DNA of 10,454 nt, from assembly GCA_030428825.1 (NCBI GenBank), contig JAUIEL010000190.1, positions 1-10,454 of the forward strand, written 5' to 3'. This document shows, in pieces, positions 1-5,594 of the stretch. Below the pieces are notes generated by a model. That model had not been told where the DNA came from. It worked only from the letters and a program-made list of their open reading frames with translations, and did not search any database. Position 1 is the first letter of the stretch. Each line of letters begins with the position of its first letter. Origin of the DNA: a bacterium. Its GTDB lineage: Bacteria > Planctomycetota > B15-G4 > JADJEK01. The position numbers and the translations under genes are program-made.

Positions 1-392
1 GCACCTTGGACTTTGGCGAGAAACGAACCGAATGCGATGTCGACGTGTCCATCGCCATCGAAGTCCGCCGCCGCGAGGCCCTGAGCGAGGTCGTCCTCGT
101 CGACCCAGTCGCCGAACTTGGCGAACTTCGTGAAGTGCGGCCCGTAGGCGGCGTATCCGGCTCCGCTGTGACCGTCGGGCCAGGAGACTCCGACCGCGAA
201 GGTGACCAGATCGGGCCACCCGTCCTGGTCGAGGTCTGCGACCGGCGGTGGGGCCCCGCTTCCGAAGAAAGCGAACGCGGGGAGATTCGCGGGCTTCAAC
301 GTCAGCGACTCGAACGGCGTTCCGGCCGTCGACTGGAGTACCGCCCAAGTCGAGGCCACGAACCCCACGATGGCGATTCTGCACGACATCAT
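1..392 (-). CDS. Secreted FG-GAP/VCBS repeat protein, N-terminal part (continues beyond window start)
   Basis: The minus frame is open from an ATG at 390-392 (a second in-frame ATG is at 387-389) to the window edge, giving 130 residues with the C-terminus missing. The first ~23 residues (MMSCRIAIVGFVAS..., a hydrophobic core ending near QSTAG) read as a Sec signal peptide. After that come two Asp-rich calcium-type loops typical of FG-GAP/VCBS repeats: DLDQDGWPD at about 53-61 and DFDGDGHVD at about 110-118, each followed by a short hydrophobic strand. Proteins of this family form integrin-alpha-like beta-propellers and are usually exported, acting in binding or as surface components; no catalytic role is visible here. 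The start codon overlaps the stop of the upstream beta-helix gene (ATGA, 389-392), so the two are probably translationally coupled. Base composition is lower in GC than the sulfatase-like genes. The family call is strong; the specific role is unknown. Confidence 0.85.
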   Translation of the reverse strand, partial: MMSCRIAIVGFVASTWAVLQSTAGTPFESLTLKPANLPAFAFFGSGAPPPVADLDQDGWPDLVTFAVGVSWPDGHSGAGYAAYGPHFTKFAKFGDWVDEDDLAQGLAAADFDGDGHVDIAFGSFLAKVQG

Positions 393-1840
393 TTCACGAC
401 GATGGTCGCGTTCTGTCCCAGTGCCCAGTTGGCGTGCTCGTTGATGGGAAACTGCGCGACCACATCGAACGCCGAACACGCAGAAGGGTTGTTCCCGGCG
501 TATCCGGTCGTGCACGTTGGCGCGTTCGGGATGCCGCACGGAGCCGAACTGCAACTGGGAACGACGAAGGTGGAGTACGAGCCGCCGCTGTCGGCTCCTT
601 GGCGCAGAGGCACCCAGGTGTTCCCGATCGCACTCACCGACGCTCCCAATTGAGAGACGGCGACGCCTGTTCGAGCGTTCGGATCTGGGTTGGCGTTGGT
701 CACCGATTGGATCGTGTTCCGGCCGGGTGACGCGAGCGTCCCCAGGTCGTACGGACCTGGGCCGGTCGTGTTGCCCGCGATGAGCACGCCGGCCGCGTTT
801 CGCTCGATCACGTTGTTTCGAAGGAGAAGCGATCCTGAGCCACGAAGCGCGATCCCGGTGGTCATCTGGGGGGCGAGTCCTCCGGGCGGGGGCTGTGCGA
901 AGTTGTCGTGTACGTGGCAGTTCGTGACGGTCAGCGCGTTGTCGAACGCCTCGATTCCGTTCTCGTTGTCGAAGACTTCGCAGGCAGTGATGGTGAGCAT
1001 CGCGCTCAGATTCCCGGACTTCCCTCCCTCGATTCCATCGTGGTTTCCGAAGATCAAGCAGTCGTTGATCGTCGCGTGGGTCACTGCCTTTCCGTTGATG
1101 ACGATCGCGGCGTGGCCGACGTCGTTCCCCACTTGGTTGTACGGACCGAATCCGCTCGCTTCACAGCGCTGAATCGTGATCGTCGCGGGCAGCGTCGATG
1201 AGGGGTTCTCGACCCATACTCCCCAATACCCCTCTGTGAACCGGCAATCGGAAATGTCGATTCGGTCGACTCCATTGGCCGTGAGACAGCGCAACTGATC
1301 CGAGGAATGGTGCTGGTAGAAGGTGTTGTCGATCTCCAACCAGCGAAACGCGTTGTTCGTCTGCAGCCCGGGCCCCGGACCCTGGAACAAGACGACCGAC
1401 GTGTCGAGCGGAAACGGCGACGGAACGCCGTTCGCGGTCAGCACGGGCAGGTTCCCTTGGGCGTCGGGCAGTCCGATCAGCTTCACCCCGTTCTGGTTCA
1501 CGACGATCGGAAACGTCGCCTCGAATCCGCCGGCCGACACCGGCCGGTATGTCCCGTAGGAGATGTAGATTTTCGCGTTGGCCGGGACCTGGGCGCAGGC
1601 GTAGTGAATGCTCTTCCATGGCGTCGTGAAGAGCGTCCCGTTCGCCGGAAGGTCGGCGGCATTCGGGTGGCCGACGTTCACATAGTAGATCCCAGGGCCG
1701 GGCGGCGGCGGCGCGGTCTGCCCGTCGGCGGACGGGCTCAGGAACGGAAGTGCGGAGAGAGAGAGAGAGTTGCGGCGAGCCGGCGTCGGTTCATCGGGAC
1801 CCCTTCGTTCGATTCGAGTCTTCCGGTCCGAGGATACCAC
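389..1840 (-). CDS. Right-handed parallel beta-helix (DUF1565-type) secreted protein; 5' end frame-disrupted
   Basis: The open frame gives 483 residues from a GTG at 1838-1840. Residues ~50-125 (IYYVNVG..., TPWKSIHYA, IYISYGTY, then GVKLIGLP) match the N-terminal pattern of DUF1565 beta-helix proteins. From ~190 to ~375 there are repeated helix rungs (for example IDISDCRFTEGYWGVWV, ATINDCLIFGNHDGIEGG, LTITACEVFDNENGIEAF, LLLRNNVIERNAAGVLIAG). The C-terminal part has four cysteines (about 430, 435, 443, 455) that could form disulfides outside the cytoplasm. Such folds occur in exported polysaccharide-binding or -degrading proteins and adhesins; no catalytic residues can be assigned. The start is problematic. 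GTG-1840 gives a charged, non-exported N-terminus (MVSSDRKTRIERRG). The ATG at 1792-1794 has a good ribosome binding site and begins a clear signal peptide, but lies in another frame because of a (CT)7 run. The gene may therefore be phase-off, mutated or mis-sequenced. It is followed by the FG-GAP gene with an ATGA overlap. Confidence 0.8.
   Translation of the reverse strand: MVSSDRKTRIERRGPDEPTPARRNSLSLSALPFLSPSADGQTAPPPPGPGIYYVNVGHPNAADLPANGTLFTTPWKSIHYACAQVPANAKIYISYGTYRPVSAGGFEATFPIVVNQNGVKLIGLPDAQGNLPVLTANGVPSPFPLDTSVVLFQGPGPGLQTNNAFRWLEIDNTFYQHHSSDQLRCLTANGVDRIDISDCRFTEGYWGVWVENPSSTLPATITIQRCEASGFGPYNQVGNDVGHAAIVINGKAVTHATINDCLIFGNHDGIEGGKSGNLSAMLTITACEVFDNENGIEAFDNALTVTNCHVHDNFAQPPPGGLAPQMTTGIALRGSGSLLLRNNVIERNAAGVLIAGNTTGPGPYDLGTLASPGRNTIQSVTNANPDPNARTGVAVSQLGASVSAIGNTWVPLRQGADSGGSYSTFVVPSCSSAPCGIPNAPTCTTGYAGNNPSACSAFDVVAQFPINEHANWALGQNATIVVK
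1755..1769 (-). repeat. (CT)7 dinucleotide run within the beta-helix gene's signal-peptide region
   Basis: On the gene's strand this is a pure run of seven CT units (plus-strand AG at 1756-1769, with a further G at 1755). It lies 23 bases after the ATG at 1792-1794. In the present state that ATG encodes only MNRRRLAATLSLSPHFRS and stops at 1738-1740. With six units (or nine) the same ATG would read MNRRRLAATLSLSALPFL and continue into the beta-helix frame, giving a textbook signal peptide. Pure dinucleotide runs are prone to slipped-strand mispairing, so this could be a contingency locus. A sequencing or assembly indel is the main alternative. Confidence 0.7.
1800..1806 (-). promoter_or_regulatory. 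Ribosome binding site for the out-of-frame ATG at 1792-1794
   Basis: The minus strand reads GAAGGGG, then five bases, then ATG at 1792-1794. This is the better initiation site for the beta-helix gene. The GTG at 1838-1840 has only a purine run (AGGGGGGAG) about 11 bases upstream, and that run sits just after the stop of the preceding gene. The site supports the view that translation was meant to begin at 1794 and cross the CT run. Confidence 0.55.
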
Positions 1841-1862
1841 GGGCCGATCGGCTCCCCCCTCC

Positions 1863-4178
1863 TCACTCCCCCCCGAGGTACCCGAGCGCCTCGAGATCCT
1901 CGACGACGTCGGTCGAGAGCGTCGCCTCGCCGCCGGCGGGGCCGAGGGCGCGGACGCGGTCGACGGTCTTCACGAGGACGCGTTCGAGACGGGCCGCGTC
2001 GTCGGATCGGGCGGGGGAGACGTCGACGCGCTCGCCGGGGTCGGCGGCGAGGTCGAAGAGCGCGCGCTCCGGCGCGCTCCCCGGCGTGTCGTCGCGGACG
2101 AGCTTCAGGGTCGGGCCGACGACGGCGCGGAAGACGCGGTCGCGGCGGGTGCCGCGGGCGATCGCGGGCTGGAACGGGACCGACGTGCCGGCGAGGAGCG
2201 GCGCGAGGTCGCGGCCGTCGCGCGGGGACGGGTCGAGGCCGACCATCGCGCGGACGGTCGGCGCGACGTCGACGAGCGAGACGACCTCGGCCACGCGGGC
2301 CGGCGCCACGCCCGGGGCGCGAATCAGGAGCGGGACGCGGACCTGCTCCTCGTGGACCGACTGGCCGTGGCCGAGGTCGCCGCGCTCGAACAGCTCCTCG
2401 CCGTGGTCGGAGAGGACGACGACGATCGCGCGCTCGAGCCGGCCCGCGCGTTCGAGCGCGGCGAGGACGTCCGCCACCAGCCGGTCGGCGGCGCGGAGCG
2501 TCGCGTCGTACCGGCGGCGGATCTCTTCCTTCCGCTCCGGCGACAGCGTCGCGGCGTCGCGGCTCGCCTTCGTCGGCGAGAAGTCCGCGATCAGCCGCGG
2601 CACGTCGCCCGCCTCGGCGCCGACCGCCTCCAGGTCGTCCGGCGCCGCCGCGTAGTCGTGCGCGACGTACGTGTGGACGAACGCGAACAGCGGCGCCCGC
2701 CGCGGCTTCGCCAGGCGCTCGAGGAGCGACGCGCGCGACGCCGCCGCCTTGGCGGCGTTCGCCCGGTCGCGGGGGTCGTTCCGCCGCGCCGCCCACCCCT
2801 CCGGCGGGAACGCGGGGTCGACGATCCCGTACCGGTCGAACCCGCGCGCGAACCCGAACGCCGGGTTCACGTACCCGCCGCCGGTCCAGGCGACGGTGAC
2901 GTACCCCGCCCCCGCGAGCGCCTCGGGGAGCCACGGCGTCGTGGCGTGGACGCGGCTCTTCGACCCGTGGACGCCGTGCCGGTCCGGGAGCTCGCCGGAG
3001 GAGAGCGACACGTGCGACGGGAGGGTCCACGGCGCGGTGGTGTACGCCCGCTCGAAGAGCACTCCGTCCCTCGCCATCGCCTCGAGCGTCGGCGACGTCG
3101 TCCGCTCGAACCCGTACGCCGAGAGCCGGTCCGCCCGCACCGTGTCGAGCGACACCACGACCACGTCGGGTCGCGCGTCCGCGTCGTCCCGCGCCTCGAC
3201 GAGCGGCGCCCCGAACGCGACGAGCTGCCCCTCGCCGCCGATCGGCCGCGCGTGCATCGTCAGGAGGACGTCCCGCCCCGCGAACGCCCGGAGATCGAGA
3301 TCGATCCCGCTCCAGCGGGGCGTCCGCGCGTCGAGCGCGACGCGAACGGCCGTGCGGTCGTCGCCGGCCGTCACCTCCACCTCGACCGCGACCCGCGGGT
3401 TCCGGTCGGGGAACGGCATCCCGACCTCGGCCGTGAAGACCGGCGCCCCGGCCGGGAGGCGGAGCGGGAGGCGGAGCGTCGCCGGCGCGCCGAGGACGAC
3501 GGCGTCGTGCGTCACGCGGCCGACCGTCGCCCGGCGCCGGTACGGAGACCGCGCGCCGGCCGGCGCCTCGAGCGAGAGGAGCCACCCCGCCCGTTCCGAG
3601 TGCCGCTCGACCCTCGTCGTCACCTCGGTCGCGTCCGCGAGGACGGCGCCGACCAGCAGCCCGCGCGCGTCGTCATCGGCCACCCAGCGGACCTCGCCGC
3701 GCCCGTCCGCGTCGGTCGGCACCGCGCGGAGGAACGTCCGGTGGTTCCGGAGCGTCGTCTCGGCGAAGGTCGGGTCCCGCAGCTCGTCGGGCGTCGCGGG
3801 GCCGGGGAGCTCGAGGACGAACAGCCGCTCGTCCTCCGCGAGCGCGCGCCCGACGTCGACGACGATCCGGTGCAGCCGCGCCGGGGTGACGCGGGCGGCG
3901 GCGAGCGCGAGTGCGCGGGGGGCGCCGGCCGACTCGAGCAGGAGCGGCGCGATCCAGTCGCCGTCGTGCCGGATCGCGGCGGGCGCGTCGAGGACGACCT
4001 CGACGTCGCGCGCGAGCTCCTCCTCCGTCGCCGCGAGGTCGACCGCCGACTCGATCGTCGCGTCGTCGAGCCGCTCGGTCACGCGGATCAGCGCCGGGCC
4101 GGGCGCGCCGGCGGGGCAGCCGAGGAGCGGGAGCGCGACGAGGAGCGCGAGGGGGAGCCGGCGGGGACGTCCGGTCAT
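1863..4178 (-). CDS. Sulfatase-like (alkaline phosphatase superfamily) lipoprotein with N-terminal beta-rich region
   Basis: This 771-residue protein starts at an ATG that overlaps the stop of the upstream gene (ATGA, 4175-4178). The N-terminus MTGRPRRLPLALLVALPLLGC is a lipoprotein signal with lipobox LLGC and Cys21, so membrane anchoring is likely. Residues ~30-330 hold a beta-rich extracytoplasmic region; its last part (WSGIDLDLRAFAGRDVLL, ~289-306) resembles jelly-roll modules. The catalytic domain covers ~337-690: VVVSLDTVRADRLSAYGF with metal ligand Asp345, APWTLPSH with candidate nucleophile Thr385, and SDHGEELFERG with Asp591-His592, then VRVPLLI. Formylglycine sulfatases have C/S-x-P-S-R; here Cys is replaced by Thr and Arg by His, so FGly chemistry is not expected. 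The usual PHxPY segment is altered to VAHDY (~505-509). The C-terminus ends in LEALGYLGGE. The substrate is unknown: a phospho- or sulfo-ester hydrolase or transferase is possible. Confidence 0.9.
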   Translation of the reverse strand: MTGRPRRLPLALLVALPLLGCPAGAPGPALIRVTERLDDATIESAVDLAATEEELARDVEVVLDAPAAIRHDGDWIAPLLLESAGAPRALALAAARVTPARLHRIVVDVGRALAEDERLFVLELPGPATPDELRDPTFAETTLRNHRTFLRAVPTDADGRGEVRWVADDDARGLLVGAVLADATEVTTRVERHSERAGWLLSLEAPAGARSPYRRRATVGRVTHDAVVLGAPATLRLPLRLPAGAPVFTAEVGMPFPDRNPRVAVEVEVTAGDDRTAVRVALDARTPRWSGIDLDLRAFAGRDVLLTMHARPIGGEGQLVAFGAPLVEARDDADARPDVVVVSLDTVRADRLSAYGFERTTSPTLEAMARDGVLFERAYTTAPWTLPSHVSLSSGELPDRHGVHGSKSRVHATTPWLPEALAGAGYVTVAWTGGGYVNPAFGFARGFDRYGIVDPAFPPEGWAARRNDPRDRANAAKAAASRASLLERLAKPRRAPLFAFVHTYVAHDYAAAPDDLEAVGAEAGDVPRLIADFSPTKASRDAATLSPERKEEIRRRYDATLRAADRLVADVLAALERAGRLERAIVVVLSDHGEELFERGDLGHGQSVHEEQVRVPLLIRAPGVAPARVAEVVSLVDVAPTVRAMVGLDPSPRDGRDLAPLLAGTSVPFQPAIARGTRRDRVFRAVVGPTLKLVRDDTPGSAPERALFDLAADPGERVDVSPARSDDAARLERVLVKTVDRVRALGPAGGEATLSTDVVEDLEALGYLGGE

Positions 4179-5530
4179 CGGCCGAGGTACCCGAGCTCTT
4201 CCATGCGGCGCCGCACCGCCTCGTCGATCACGTCCTCCGCCGCGTCCGCCTTCAGCGCCTCGGCCCGGAAGCGGTCGAGGACACGCCGGAGCGCGACCGC
4301 GTCGTCGCCGGTCGTCGGGCGGGGGGCACGCTCGTGCGGGTCGTTCGCGAGGTCGAACAGAACCGGCCGGTCCGGCCCGTCCTCGGCCCACGGGACGACG
4401 AGCTTCGCCCCGCCCCGCGCGCGGACGGCCGAGAACGTCGTCGTGTTCGAGAAGACGAAGTCCTTTCCCCGCGCGCCCGCCGGGTCCGCGAACGCGGGGA
4501 CGAGCGACGCGCCGTCGTCGTCGGGCGACGGTGGGGCGCCGATCAGCTCGAGGAGCGTCGGGACGAGGTCGACGTTCTCGACCGGCGCGTCGAGCACGAC
4601 CCCGGCCGGGACTCCCGGCCCGGCGAGGATCAGCGGGACGTGGACGAGCTCCTGCGTGAGGAGCGTGTTGTGGGTCCGCTTGTAGACCACGAGCGGGTTC
4701 CCCTCGTCCTCCGGGCGGACCGCGCCGCGCGCCTCGCGGTGTTCGTACAGGCACTCGCCGTGGTCGGCGGCGACGATCACGATCGTCTTCTCGGGCCGGG
4801 GGAGCATCTCGAGGGTGGTGGCGAGGATCGCGTCCGCCATCCGCACCTCGCCGTCGTACTTCGCGCGCTCGGTCGCGACGACGTTCGACGCCTCGAGCGC
4901 CGCCCGCTTCGCCCACGCCTTCGGACGGTCCGGGTGCGCGGCGGCGATCACGTCGCGGAACCCCTCGAGGAGCGACGGCTCGACCGGCCGGGGCGGGAAG
5001 ACGTCGTACGCGGCCGCCGGGTCGTACGGGTCGTGCGGGTTCGTCAGGTGGAGATAGACGAACCGCGGGCGGTCGACCTTCCGTCCGACGAGGGCGCGGT
5101 AGACGTCCGGATCCGGCTCCATCTCGTACTCGTCGAACCCGCGCTCGAACTCGCTCCCCGGCTCGAGGAGGACGTTCGACTGGATGGCGGCCGTGCTCCA
5201 CCCGAGCGCCTTCAGCCGCTCCGCCAGCGTCGGCAGGCCGGGAATCCGGACGAAGTCGTCGGCGACGTGGCGCGACAGCATCATCGAGACCATCGACGGG
5301 CCGGTCCACGACGACTGGGCGGTGCAGTCGGCGGCGCGGACTCCCCGGGCGGCGAGCGCGTCGATCGTCGGGCTGGTGGCGCGGTCGTACCCGTAGCAGC
5401 CGAGGCGGTCGGCGCGGAGGGTGTCGATCACGCAGAGGAGGACGTCGACGTCCCGCGTCGGCGGCGGACCCTTCGAGCAGGTCGTCGCCGCGAGGAGGAG
5501 GAGCGCGAGCGGGAGCGGCGGGCGGAGCAT
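4175..5530 (-). CDS. Compact sulfatase-like hydrolase/transferase, probable lipoprotein
   Basis: This 451-residue protein begins at ATG 5528-5530, chosen because MLRPPLPLALLLLAATTC is an export signal. Cys18 may be lipidated, though the box ATTC is weak. The catalytic domain starts almost at once: VLLCVIDTLRADRLGCYGYD with metal Asp36, SSWTGPSM with candidate nucleophile Thr76, LHLTNPHDPYDP with His161 and His166, IVAADHGECLYEH with Asp256-His257, then THNT (His287) and VHVPLILAGPG. The end is MEELGYLGR. Unlike the neighbours on both sides it has no N-terminal beta-rich region. The motif TGPSM departs from the sulfatase C/S-x-P-S-R at both key positions, so formylglycine-dependent sulfatase activity is unlikely. 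It is the first gene of a probable four-gene minus-strand unit, reads divergently from another sulfatase-like gene, and overlaps the next gene by ATGA. No ribosome binding site is visible at its start. Confidence 0.88.
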   Translation of the reverse strand: MLRPPLPLALLLLAATTCSKGPPPTRDVDVLLCVIDTLRADRLGCYGYDRATSPTIDALAARGVRAADCTAQSSWTGPSMVSMMLSRHVADDFVRIPGLPTLAERLKALGWSTAAIQSNVLLEPGSEFERGFDEYEMEPDPDVYRALVGRKVDRPRFVYLHLTNPHDPYDPAAAYDVFPPRPVEPSLLEGFRDVIAAAHPDRPKAWAKRAALEASNVVATERAKYDGEVRMADAILATTLEMLPRPEKTIVIVAADHGECLYEHREARGAVRPEDEGNPLVVYKRTHNTLLTQELVHVPLILAGPGVPAGVVLDAPVENVDLVPTLLELIGAPPSPDDDGASLVPAFADPAGARGKDFVFSNTTTFSAVRARGGAKLVVPWAEDGPDRPVLFDLANDPHERAPRPTTGDDAVALRRVLDRFRAEALKADAAEDVIDEAVRRRMEELGYLGR

Positions 5531-5536
5531 CGCGAG

Positions 5537-5542
5537 AGTGTA
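5537..5542 (-). promoter_or_regulatory. Possible leaderless -10 box for the compact sulfatase-like gene
   Basis: The minus strand reads TACACT, then six bases, then the ATG at 5528-5530. A TANNNT box 6-7 bases before a start codon with no ribosome binding site is the usual layout of leaderless transcription. No convincing -35 element is seen about 17 bases upstream. This would be the promoter for the four-gene minus-strand group. Confidence 0.35.
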
Positions 5543-5581
5543 AGGGACGCGACGCGGTTCGGGCGCCCCGGGAGCGTCTGG

Positions 5582-5587
5582 TAGCTT
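5582..5587 (+). promoter_or_regulatory. Possible leaderless -10 box for the plus-strand sulfatase-like gene
   Basis: TAGCTT is followed by seven bases and the ATG at 5595-5597. It mirrors the TACACT box on the other strand of the same 64-base divergent spacer. No ribosome binding site and no clear -35 element is visible. The box overlaps a possible in-frame TTG start at 5586, which I reject because the lipoprotein signal fits the ATG better. Confidence 0.3.
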
Positions 5588-5594
5588 GACCCGG

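Noticed and set aside
6..653. Plus-strand open frame across the FG-GAP gene and the 3' end of the beta-helix gene
   Set aside because: The minus strand holds recognisable DxDxDG repeats and beta-helix sequence over the same bases, with a matching ATGA overlap. The plus frame has no recognisable content.
1770..4685. Plus-strand open frame of 971 codons opposite the sulfatase-like genes
   Set aside because: The translation is a run of Arg/Asp/Val/Glu without domains, signal or ribosome binding site. It is the antisense shadow of two well-supported genes.
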